This document shows, piece after piece, positions 1-5,054 of a DNA stretch of 15,117 nt. The notes under the pieces are model-generated. The model did not search any database, had not been told where the DNA came from, and saw only the letters and a program-made list of their open reading frames with translations. Source of the DNA: JBDTNL01 sp039933785 (lineage in GTDB: Bacteria; Acidobacteriota; Thermoanaerobaculia; Multivoradales; JAGPDF01); the NCBI GenBank assembly GCA_039933785.1, contig JBDTNL010000081.1, forward strand, positions 1 through 15,117, written 5' to 3'. Made by a program: the position numbers and the translations under genes. Position 1 is the stretch's first letter, and each line of letters starts with the position of its first letter.

Positions 1-3
1 CGA

Positions 4-49
4 GTGTCACCCATGTCTCCAGTCTGAAGTGTTACCCATGTCTCCGGTC
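4..49. repeat. two direct repeats, 25-bp period, IS-end-like
   Basis: Two copies of a 21-base unit lie at 4-24 and 29-49 and differ at only two positions (a C/T and an A/G). The core is TGTYACCCATGTCTCC. From general knowledge, similar strings occur at the ends of some insertion sequences, and repeated terminal units are a feature of IS21-type ends. No transposase lies in the window and the first attC begins 15 bases further on. This is therefore at most a relic or the outermost end of an element to the left. The repeat is directly seen; the IS origin is inference. Confidence 0.4.
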
Positions 50-63
50 CGTACCCGAATGGC

Positions 64-133
64 GCCTAACCCCGCGTTGCAGCGGACGTCTGGTCTTGCG
101 CCCAGCCGCCGCTGAACTTGAGTATCGTTAGGC
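64..133 (+). other. attC recombination site 1
   Basis: A 70-base site. R'' is GCCTAAC at 64-70 and R' is GTTAGGC at 127-133, perfect inverses fitting RYYYAAC and GTTRRRY. Inside, GTTGCAGCGG can pair with CCGCTGAAC except for one extra G on the left arm. That bulge is the kind of extrahelical base that guides strand choice by IntI on folded attC. The centre contains a TTGCGCCCAGCC segment shared with the other sites. What lies to its left is IS-like rather than a cassette gene, so the cassette that owned this site seems to be lost or interrupted. Confidence 0.85.
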
Positions 134-153
134 GGCCCGGGAAATCACGAGAT

Positions 154-732
154 ATGCAAAACGTCGTTCGAGCACTCGCGGCGACCTGCTGTCTTTCGTT
201 ACCGCTCGTCTCATGTTCGACTGCACCGTCGCCTTCTCTAGAGGTACCCTCTCTCGACGGCGTCAACATTACGTTCAGTCATCGCGGTGCCTCTCCGAAT
301 CTCCTCGACTTGCATCTGGGCGAGTCGGGCGCCAAGGACCTTAGCGACAAACCCGGGGCAGACATCTGGCTTCGCCTCTCCAATCAATCGCCGTGGGCAA
401 TTTCACTTCCGACCCAGAGTCTCTACATTGGGAGGCCCCTGAGGCTTGTGCCAACCGGGCCAACCGGCAATGCGGCAGCTATGGCAGACGGCTCCGAAGT
501 GGCTCTGCTATTCACCTCGAGCGAAGGCCAGTTTGGTGCCGGCGATATGTCGTGGCGTTCTGTGTTGGCGCCCGGGAACTCTCTAATCTTCAACGTTCCA
601 CGTCGCTACCTGCGGGGCAAGCGATTCATCTACGTCGACTATGCCGCCTACACGACTGCCGTGCTTGCCGGGCGAGAGGCTCCCTCTACCTTCCGCGCGC
701 ACTTCGATTCGTCTGCCGTGCCGAAGCAATGA
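154..732 (+). CDS. cassette-encoded putative lipoprotein, unknown function
   Basis: A 192-residue protein that I do not recognise. It begins with an arginine-containing N-terminus, a hydrophobic stretch and a lipobox Leu-Val-Ser-Cys at residues 18-21, so it is predicted to be lipidated on Cys21 and exported. The mature part has a beta-rich look, including a segment typical of secreted beta-sandwich domains (DIWLRLSNQSPWAISLPTQ). A segment near the C-terminus, YLRGKRFIYVDYAAYTT, is aromatic-rich. I chose the ATG at 154 because it lies 20 bases after the R' core of attC 1 and gives a clean signal peptide; an in-frame TTG at 118 lies inside the attC and is implausible. No strong Shine-Dalgarno is present, so expression probably depends on read-through from upstream. 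The gene ends 22 bases before attC 2. The class of protein is clear; the function is not. Confidence 0.8.
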   Translation: MQNVVRALAATCCLSLPLVSCSTAPSPSLEVPSLDGVNITFSHRGASPNLLDLHLGESGAKDLSDKPGADIWLRLSNQSPWAISLPTQSLYIGRPLRLVPTGPTGNAAAMADGSEVALLFTSSEGQFGAGDMSWRSVLAPGNSLIFNVPRRYLRGKRFIYVDYAAYTTAVLAGREAPSTFRAHFDSSAVPKQ

Positions 733-754
733 CTCCAGCCTCCGAGTTAGGGCC

Positions 755-823
755 GCCTAACAATTCGTCCAACCGGACGTCTGGGCTTGCGCCCAGCCGC
801 CGATGGACTCAAAGTCGTTAGGC
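755..823 (+). other. attC recombination site 2
   Basis: A 69-base site with R'' GCCTAAC at 755-761 and R' GTTAGGC at 817-823. The centre folds as a perfect hairpin, CTGGGC-TTGC-GCCCAG. An outer imperfect stem is formed by GTCCAACCGG and CCGATGGAC. It closes the lipoprotein cassette and precedes the membrane-protein cassette. Confidence 0.88.
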
Positions 824-835
824 GACAAGGCAACG

Positions 836-1258
836 ATGACCACGTGGCTGATCCCTCTGGCGGCTTGGGTCGTTGCGCTGAAACTCGCCAACGATGACGA
901 AGACCGCAATCCGCTCATTTTGGGTGCGATTGCCGGTGCGGTGTTTGCCCTCTTCTCTTGGCTCGAGGTCATCGTCTCTCACGCGCAACTAGCCCGCGCC
1001 CTTGTCGCGACGCCACTCTACGTTTGCGCCGGCGCGTTGTTGGTGAAGCTCTTCAGTCGCGTCGAGGGGATCTTCTCAGGCGTCGTTATTGTCATTGTTG
1101 GCACGCTCGTTATGTTCGGCTTCGTCCCGCGTGTCGTTGATGCGGTGGTCCCGGGGCGGCAGCCGCAAACTGAGCACGCATCCCGACTGCCGCCTAACCC
1201 TGCGCTCAACCGGACGTCTGGGCTGGCGCCCAGCCGCCGGTTGACTCCAAGTCGTTAG
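836..1258 (+). CDS. cassette-encoded small four-helix membrane protein
   Basis: A 140-residue protein of unknown family. Four hydrophobic segments can be seen at about residues 3-19, 26-48, 55-74 and 79-102, so it is an inner-membrane protein. The start is the ATG at 836, 12 bases after the attC 2 R' core, with AAGG just upstream as a weak ribosome site. The frame does not stop before the next attC. It runs through the whole of attC 3 and terminates on the TAG inside the R' core GTTAGGC (1256-1258). The last 22 or so residues (LNRTSGLAPSRRLTPSR) are therefore attC sequence read as protein. That tail should not be counted as a functional domain and would change if the cassette moved. I cannot assign a function. 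Confidence 0.75.
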   Translation: MTTWLIPLAAWVVALKLANDDEDRNPLILGAIAGAVFALFSWLEVIVSHAQLARALVATPLYVCAGALLVKLFSRVEGIFSGVVIVIVGTLVMFGFVPRVVDAVVPGRQPQTEHASRLPPNPALNRTSGLAPSRRLTPSR

Positions 1259-1260
1259 GC
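1192..1260 (+). other. attC recombination site 3, overlapping a gene end
   Basis: A 69-base site with R'' GCCTAAC at 1192-1198 and R' GTTAGGC at 1254-1260. The arms TCAACCGG and CCGGTTGA pair perfectly. The centre (CTGGGC, TGGC, GCCCAG) forms the inner hairpin, as in attC 2. It lies entirely within the 3' end of the membrane-protein reading frame, so translation through it may affect folding of the transcript. Confidence 0.88.
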
Positions 1261-1275
1261 GGCCGGGAAGACATG

Positions 1276-1605
1276 ATGAACATCGATCATTCCCTCGTCT
1301 GCGAAAAGTGTGGGCGTGTTCGGCCCTCGATCTACTACTTCAGCGTTCCCGGGATCTGTTCTGACTGCTACTCGGGCCTGAGCAACGAAGAGCAAGCCAA
1401 GGCCGTGCGTATCGCCCCGGTCGTTGCCAAAGCCGGCGCTCCCGTGAGCAGGATCTCGGGTCTCGACTTCTATTGGCCGAAGGTAGACACCCTTGATCAG
1501 GCTAAGAAGGCCGCGCGATTGGGCTCTAGGGCTAGCCGCCTCTTGCGAGCGGCATTGCTGCCGTACGACTTCGTGCCGTGGATCAGGCGCATGCCGAGCG
1601 CGTGA
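1276..1605 (+). CDS. cassette-encoded small zinc-ribbon protein
   Basis: A 109-residue protein. Near the N-terminus it has two CxxC pairs, Cys9/Cys12 and Cys28/Cys31, separated by 15 residues, a classic treble-clef or zinc-ribbon arrangement for one Zn ion. A linker follows, then a C-terminal basic amphipathic stretch with repeated Ala, Arg and Leu (about residues 75-95) ending in an aromatic segment (YDFVPWIRR). There is no signal peptide, so it is probably cytoplasmic. The start could be the ATG at 1273 or at 1276; I prefer 1276 because GGGAAG (1265-1270) is then 5 bases away. It starts about 15 bases after the attC 3 R' core, as expected for a cassette gene. The role is unknown; binding to nucleic acid or to another protein is possible but only inferred from the fold type. 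Confidence 0.75.
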   Translation: MNIDHSLVCEKCGRVRPSIYYFSVPGICSDCYSGLSNEEQAKAVRIAPVVAKAGAPVSRISGLDFYWPKVDTLDQAKKAARLGSRASRLLRAALLPYDFVPWIRRMPSA

Positions 1606-1614
1606 CCGAGGACG

Positions 1615-1663
1615 AACACGATGCCTTGCGCCCTGCCGCCCGTCAACTCAGTATCCGTTGGGT
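1615..1663 (+). other. degenerate attC site 4 (right half only)
   Basis: The segment TTGCGCCCTGCCGCCCGTCA lines up with the centre and left end of the right arm of attC 1-3. It is followed by CTCAGTATC, like the CTTGAGTATC of attC 1, and ends in GTTGGGT (1657-1663), which still fits the GTTRRRY core. The left half has no GCCTAAC-like R'' and its arm pairs poorly. I read this as an eroded attC that closed the zinc-ribbon cassette. It is probably inactive, which would fix the following gene in place. Confidence 0.6.
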
Positions 1664-1690
1664 GTCTTGTCGCGCGCTTGCGTATATATA
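1658..1690 (+). promoter_or_regulatory. possible cassette-borne promoter
   Basis: An AT-rich island TATATATA (1683-1690) stands out in GC-rich DNA, 24 bases upstream of a GTG start with a strong ribosome site. A TG two bases before TATATA (1679-1680) is roughly an extended -10. A poor -35 (TTGGGT, 1658-1663) sits 19 bases upstream inside the eroded attC core. Spacing is not ideal, so this is a tentative call. Confidence 0.35.
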
Positions 1691-1713
1691 GAGGACAACA
1701 GGAGGCAAACAAC

Positions 1714-2244
1714 GTGCTGCGCAAGTCCCTGGCCATTGCCGTAGCTGTTATTTCGCTGCCCACCGTCACATGGGCCGCTCAACCTTCGCCGCCTGCTCCT
1801 ACGGCGCTCCTCCGGATCCACACGACCTTCTCAGTCTTTGCCCACGGATCCGACCAGAGAGACGAGGAACTTTTCGTAACGAGTTCCCGCTTGGTGACGT
1901 CGGTCGTTTCCACCTTCCATGGCTATTCGGAGCTCACGTCCTACTGGTTTGCCGACACTTCTATTCATCTAGCCAAGCAACGGCCCTTCGCAACCCTCCG
2001 GCTGGCCCTCGACGCAAACGACGTCCAGGGCCAGTCGGGCGACTGCACGGTGGGCGTTTCTTACGCGCCTATCGTTGGCACCTATGACCTCACCTGGTAC
2101 GACGGGCCTCGTCGCGGCGGCTTTAGTGTTCAGATCGGTCGCGATACCACCTGCCCAGCGGAGGTCGTCCGGATAGTCAATAGCATCTACGCCTTCGCGG
2201 CAGCGTCTGGGGTTCAAGGTTTCGGAATCCGAGTTGACGAGTAG
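1714..2244 (+). CDS. putative secreted protein, last gene of the cassette array
   Basis: A 176-residue protein that I do not recognise. The N-terminus has a lysine/arginine start, a hydrophobic core (LAIAVAVISLP) and an Ala-rich cleavage region ending TWAA at about residue 22, so it is predicted to be exported by Sec. The mature part contains two cysteines (in GDCTV and TTCPAE) that could form one disulfide, and several tryptophan/tyrosine-rich beta-like segments. The start is the GTG at 1714: AGGAGG at 1700-1705 is 8 bases upstream, the best ribosome site in the array. An ATG at 1621 in the same frame would begin inside the eroded attC and put over 30 odd residues before the signal. The gene converges on the DUF1801 gene, 35 bases away, and no attC follows it. 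Confidence 0.75.
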   Translation: MLRKSLAIAVAVISLPTVTWAAQPSPPAPTALLRIHTTFSVFAHGSDQRDEELFVTSSRLVTSVVSTFHGYSELTSYWFADTSIHLAKQRPFATLRLALDANDVQGQSGDCTVGVSYAPIVGTYDLTWYDGPRRGGFSVQIGRDTTCPAEVVRIVNSIYAFAAASGVQGFGIRVDE

Positions 2245-2279
2245 CACTCGCAAGGAGGCAGCGTCTCCCTTCATGCGCT

Positions 2280-2699
2280 CTAGCTCTTCGCCTTCTTCGC
2301 CGATTTCGATTTGCTCAAGCTGTTGAAGGCGACCGCTTGGCGAACCAGCGCCTTGAAGGCGGACGCACCAACCTCTTCTCCCTCCCGGATGTCGATCGCG
2401 CGCCGCGTGTTGCCCTCGAGGCTCGAGTTGAAGAGACGGGCCGGATCCTTCAACGACGCGCCTTTGGCGAAGGTCAGCTTGACGACACTCTTGTAGGACT
2501 CGCCGGTGCAGAGGATGCCGTCGTGCGACCAGATCGGAGTGCCCATCCATTTCCACTCCTCGATGACGTCCGGGTCTGCTTCCTTGATGAGCTGGCGCAT
2601 TCTGGCCAGGGTCTCTCCGCGCCAGTCTCCGAGCTCGACGATTCTCTTCGAGATGAGTTCGGATGCCGATGGGTCTTCTCTCGCGTCGGGCTTTTTCAT
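2280..2699 (-). CDS. DUF1801 (YdhG-like) protein
   Basis: A 139-residue protein with the pattern of the DUF1801/YdhG family: helical N-terminus, the segment DVIEEWKWMGTPIWSHDG (about 44-61), then VVKLTFAKGASLKDP (about 72-86) and the C-terminal LEGNTRRAIDIREGEE region. The family has a small alpha/beta fold related to YjbR/CyaY-like proteins; its biochemical role is not established. The last ten residues are lysine- and serine-rich. The start at 2699 is supported by AGGAGGAGACC directly before the ATG. It is the last gene of the minus-strand operon, 32 bases after the DoxX-like gene. DUF1801 genes commonly sit beside SRPBCC and DoxX genes, as here. Confidence 0.88.
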   Translation of the reverse strand: MKKPDAREDPSASELISKRIVELGDWRGETLARMRQLIKEADPDVIEEWKWMGTPIWSHDGILCTGESYKSVVKLTFAKGASLKDPARLFNSSLEGNTRRAIDIREGEEVGASAFKALVRQAVAFNSLSKSKSAKKAKS

Positions 2700-2731
2700 G
2701 GTCTCCTCCTGTCGGCCTCGCCGAATCCCAC

Positions 2732-3145
2732 TCACGCCGGCCGGCGGAAAGGAATGAGTTGGCGGAGGCGGCTATCCCGCAAGTACAGGCCGGCCCAGGC
2801 AAGAATGCCCACCGCCAACGGAATCGCCGCGCGCGCGGTGTCCGCGATCCGTAGATGCGTGGCCACGGCGCCGCCGAGATATCCGGTGAGCAAGATTGCC
2901 GCGAGTACCGACGTCTGCGGGATGAGGTAGAGCAGCACCAGGGCGCATTCCGCGATGACAATGGCCACGATGGCCGACTCCGGATAGCCGTAGCCCGTCA
3001 CGATTTCGGCCACGGCGTAGGTATGCTGGGTCCCCCTGAACCAAGCGCTGCTCAGAAGCTGCGCGACCACCAGAAAAGAGAAGAGTCGGCCCGTCCAAAG
3101 CATCCAGCGGGGAGTGGTAGCGGTGCGGGCTGTTTCGGTAGACAT
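2732..3145 (-). CDS. DoxX-like integral membrane protein
   Basis: A 137-residue protein with four predicted membrane helices at about residues 14-33, 57-75, 79-97 and 106-122. The motif LLTGYLGGAVATHLRI (86-100) is characteristic of the DoxX-like family: a Gly-rich turn followed by AxxTHxR. DoxX-like proteins are small inner-membrane proteins. Some members associate with oxidoreductases or oxidative-stress responses, but the activity of this branch is not known. The start at 3145 has TGGAGG upstream. It lies 15 bases after the SRPBCC gene, so the two are almost certainly cotranscribed. Confidence 0.9.
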   Translation of the reverse strand: MSTETARTATTPRWMLWTGRLFSFLVVAQLLSSAWFRGTQHTYAVAEIVTGYGYPESAIVAIVIAECALVLLYLIPQTSVLAAILLTGYLGGAVATHLRIADTARAAIPLAVGILAWAGLYLRDSRLRQLIPFRRPA

Positions 3146-3160
3146 CGTGGACCTCCAGGC

Positions 3161-3727
3161 CTAGTGCTTGCGGACGTTGGGTGGCCAGTTGGGCGTTTCG
3201 ACGCCGAACTGCTGGGCATACTCCGCGTTCAGCCGCTGCCAATCGAACTTCATCGCCTCGCCGCCCACGATGCGGCCGATGGGGGCTTCGCTGAGCAAGT
3301 GATCCAGGACATCGAAGCAGATGTGCCACCCGGCGGCGCCCATCGAAATGAAGCGGCGATCGATGTTGTGCCACAGGGTCAGGCGGGTGCCGCGGCCAAG
3401 AGCTTCGAGCTCCCAGCGGATATCCTGGTTGCCCCAGTTGTACTGGAGCACCTGGGGCGCGTCGGCTCGCATCACCATGGTTTCTGAGACTTGGGGCGTG
3501 GGAGCTCCCACCGTGGTGAGCTTCACCGTGCTGCCCACCTTGCCCAGGCTCCCATCGGCGTCGAAGGGCGCCCAATCGCGCAGGTGCGCTGGATCGGTCA
3601 ACGCCTGCCAGACTTTTTCCGGCGCGTGGCGCAGCTCTCTGACCAGCACGAGCGTCCATTGCTCTCCGTCCTTTTGTACCTGCGCTCCACTGGCCGGCCC
3701 CGGAGTGTAGTGCTCGCGATCGGTCAC
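3161..3727 (-). CDS. SRPBCC (AHSA1/START-like) domain protein
   Basis: A 188-residue protein. After about 25 polar residues comes a standard SRPBCC helix-grip fold: LVLVRELRHAPEKVWQALTD (26-45), HLRDWAPFDADG, a strand-rich middle, WELEALGRGTRLTLWHNID, and a C-terminal helix. These proteins form a deep hydrophobic pocket and often bind or process small ligands; the ligand here is unknown. The start is a GTG at 3725-3727 with GAAGGAG seven bases upstream. The GTG overlaps the TGA of the repressor gene (GTGA), so translation is probably coupled to the repressor. An ArsR repressor followed by an AHSA1-like gene is a common bacterial pairing. The open frame extends far upstream, but that part is only a shadow of the opposite frames. 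Confidence 0.88.
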   Translation of the reverse strand: MTDREHYTPGPASGAQVQKDGEQWTLVLVRELRHAPEKVWQALTDPAHLRDWAPFDADGSLGKVGSTVKLTTVGAPTPQVSETMVMRADAPQVLQYNWGNQDIRWELEALGRGTRLTLWHNIDRRFISMGAAGWHICFDVLDHLLSEAPIGRIVGGEAMKFDWQRLNAEYAQQFGVETPNWPPNVRKH

Positions 3728-4068
3728 TTGCTTCTCCTTCGCTTCTTCTTCGTTGGTGTCGGTGGATCCATGCGGTCGAGGTGGCGTTCGAGAGCATCGA
3801 CGTGAGCGATCCAGATCCGGCGAAACGGGGCGAGCCAGGCATCCAACTCCTGAAGCGATTCGGGCTTCAGCGAGTAAAGACGGCGCTGCGCGTCCACCGT
3901 GGACTCGACGAAACCGGCCTCTCGCAGCACTCGCAGGTGCTTCGAGACCGTCGGCTGGGGCATGCGAAGGCGACGCTCGATCTCTCCGACCGACTGTTGT
4001 GACGAAGCCAGCAGGCTCAGGATCGCCCGACGGTTCGGCTCGGCAATGATTTCGAAGACCGATTCCAT
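3724..4068 (-). CDS. ArsR-family HTH transcriptional regulator
   Basis: A 114-residue winged-helix repressor. Residues 6-20 (EIIAEPNRRAILSLL) are the typical ArsR first helices. The helix-turn-helix covers about 26-55, with recognition helix PQPTVSKHLRVLREAGFV, and the wing is VDAQRRLYSL. The metal-site Cys-Val-Cys of classical ArsR/SmtB proteins is absent, so it is likely not a metal sensor. It belongs to the branch that accompanies AHSA1-like genes. The C-terminus ends in a very basic KKKRRRSK tail. The start at 4068 fits the family start. It has no Shine-Dalgarno but a promoter immediately upstream, suggesting a leaderless mRNA. It heads the four-gene minus-strand operon and probably autoregulates it. 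Confidence 0.92.
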   Translation of the reverse strand: MESVFEIIAEPNRRAILSLLASSQQSVGEIERRLRMPQPTVSKHLRVLREAGFVESTVDAQRRLYSLKPESLQELDAWLAPFRRIWIAHVDALERHLDRMDPPTPTKKKRRRSK

Positions 4069-4074
4069 TGCCTG

Positions 4075-4104
4075 AGTGTACTTTGCAGGGCATATACGGG
4101 TCAA
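4075..4104 (-). promoter_or_regulatory. sigma70-like promoter of the arsR operon, probably leaderless
   Basis: Read on the minus strand, TTGACC (4104-4099) is followed after 18 bases by TACACT (4080-4075), then six bases and the ATG of the repressor at 4068. The -35 matches TTGACA at five of six positions and the -10 matches TATAAT at four. A start of transcription 6-8 bases past the -10 falls on or next to the ATG, so the message should be leaderless, in keeping with the missing ribosome site. CATATAC and GTATG flank the -35 region as an imperfect dyad that could be an operator. Confidence 0.55.
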
Positions 4105-4107
4105 GGC

Positions 4108-4258
4108 ATGTATGGAGACTGCAGGGGGTACGACGGTGATGCTTTTGGCAAATTGGAACAGGAGCTGCGGCGCGGGGTGCTGGTGCTGGCCGCGCTCTCG
4201 CAACTGCGCACTCCGCGCTACGGGTATGAGCTGCGACAGGCGCTGGCGGACGTCGCGC
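4108..4258 (+). pseudogene. truncated PadR-family regulator remnant
   Basis: Read from the ATG at 4108, residues 13-45 look like the start of a PadR regulator: KLEQELRRGVLVLAALSQL followed by RYGYELRQALAD. In intact PadR proteins this is followed by the recognition helix (a GTLYPLLRRLE-like motif), the wing and a C-terminal helix. None of that is present. After about position 4245-4270 the coherent protein continues in another frame as a different gene. The DNA-binding part is therefore missing and this cannot be a working PadR. The upstream 12 residues also look unlike a PadR start, so the true start is uncertain. It is divergent from the ArsR operon. Confidence 0.6.
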
Positions 4259-4273
4259 AAGCAGCGCAACGAT

Positions 4274-4720
4274 GTGGCGTTCGAGTTGCGCGCCTTGATC
4301 GACGAGGGTTTGGAGGACAAGGCCAAAACCACCGGGCGCGCTGCCGATGCCGCGATGGCCACCGAGCTGGTGCATGCCTTCGGCCGCCCGGAAGATGTCG
4401 CGGCTCGCTATCGGCCGACGCTGACCATCGTCGATCCCGCCGAGGTGCACAGTTTCGTCCGCGCCGCGGTCATACTCAATGTCCCCTGGTTCATCGCCGT
4501 GATCGTGAAGGGCCGCTGGTCGGTTCGTCTGCGGCAAGTGGAGGCCGGGCTCGGCCTGGTTACCTGTGCGGCGCTGGTGTGGACTATCCTGGGCGGCCCG
4601 GTCTTCATGGCTCCGGCGAGCGACGGGACGGCCAAGTTGTGTTTGATGCTCATCGTGCTGCTCACGCTGATCGGAACGGGGGTCGAAATGTATCGGCGCG
4701 TAAGGCCGACTCCGAGCTGA
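4274..4720 (+). CDS. HAAS-like membrane protein, 5'-truncated
   Basis: From about 4262 the frame encodes FELRALIDEGLEDKAK followed by TELVHAFGRPEDVAARYRP, the pattern of HAAS-type (permease-prefix/DUF1700-like) helical domains. Three membrane segments follow, roughly VRAAVILNVPWFIAVIV, GLGLVTCAALVWTILGG and LCLMLIVLLTLIGTGVEMY. In many bacteria a HAAS-domain membrane protein lies directly downstream of a PadR regulator, matching the remnant just before. The natural N-terminus appears to be lost with the end of the PadR gene. I gave the first plausible in-frame start (GTG 4274, no ribosome site); an ATG at 4226 is also possible but would add residues from the PadR reading. Whether it is expressed is doubtful. 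Confidence 0.5.
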   Translation: MAFELRALIDEGLEDKAKTTGRAADAAMATELVHAFGRPEDVAARYRPTLTIVDPAEVHSFVRAAVILNVPWFIAVIVKGRWSVRLRQVEAGLGLVTCAALVWTILGGPVFMAPASDGTAKLCLMLIVLLTLIGTGVEMYRRVRPTPS

Positions 4721-4732
4721 GGGGTTCAAGCG

Positions 4733-5054
4733 ATGACCTTCCGGGAATCGAATTCCAACCGCGGCGCCCAGATCGCGGGACGCTCTTCACGCCGCGCTCG
4801 ACGCGCTGAGCCGCACCAGCGAGCAGCCGGATGCCGCGGGATTCATCGAGCGCAATCGGGCCCTCGACCAGCTCGAGCTGCACCTCTTCGAGCTGGCCGG
4901 CGAACCCATTTTCGACGAAGCCGTTGACCCGCGAAGCCTCGACCTTGCGCAACGTGTCCTGGCGCTTCGGGATCGCCTGCAGGCCCTCAACGACTCGGTA
5001 GCTCGGCGCGTACGCGAACGGATTGCAGCGGGGAGCATCTCGCAAGGCGAGCTC
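4733..5054 (+). other. N-terminal coding part of the methyltransferase, out of frame with its start
   Basis: The frame of the methyltransferase stays open upstream to 4737, directly after a TGA at 4734-4736. It encodes convincing helical protein: RDALHAALDALSRTS, AGFIERNRALDQLELHLFE and RVLALRDRLQALN. No ATG, GTG or TTG exists in that frame here. An ATG at 4733 with GAGGGG eight bases upstream looks like the natural start but is in another frame. A one-base (or equivalent) frame change between 4733 and about 4785 would join them and give a protein of about 310 residues. Confidence 0.6.

Larger units (their letters stand above)
64..1663 (+). mobile_element. integron gene-cassette array without visible integrase
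   Basis: Three near-identical attC sites and one eroded site alternate with single plus-strand genes, the hallmark of an integron cassette array. Cutting each R' core between G and TT gives cassettes of roughly 128-817, 818-1254 and 1255-1657. A further gene (1714-2244) follows the eroded site and has no attC after it. All genes point the same way as the attC sites, as expected for cassettes. The strong resemblance among the attC sites is typical of chromosomal integrons, whose arrays share a host-specific attC type; mobile integrons usually mix types. There is no tyrosine recombinase (intI), attI or Pc promoter here. The window therefore shows either the distal part of a larger array to the left or an integrase-less cluster of attC sites. 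Confidence 0.85.

Noticed and set aside
4..49. Start of a CRISPR array
   Set aside because: There are only two repeat copies, spaced by four bases, with no spacer-sized gap or cas genes.
2245..2279. A further attC after the last array gene
   Set aside because: The 35-base gap has no GCCTAAC or GTTRRRY pair and no hairpin like the other sites.
1969..2961. 330-residue minus-strand open frame across three genes
   Set aside because: It overlaps the DUF1801 and DoxX-like genes in a different frame and shows no domain pattern; both real genes have strong ribosome sites.
3724..4068. Arsenic or metal-sensing ArsR
   Set aside because: It lacks the cysteine pair of metal-sensing members, and the neighbours are SRPBCC and DoxX-like genes, with no arsenic transport genes.
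4108..4720. Programmed ribosomal frameshift joining PadR and HAAS parts
   Set aside because: No slippery sequence or stimulatory hairpin was evident, and the essential PadR recognition helix is missing altogether, so frameshifting would not restore a working regulator.
3161..4729. Very long minus-strand open frame covering the SRPBCC gene and beyond
   Set aside because: Only the part downstream of GTG 3727 is coherent SRPBCC protein. The rest is the antisense of the ArsR/PadR region in GC-rich DNA with low-complexity Arg/Pro/Ala content.
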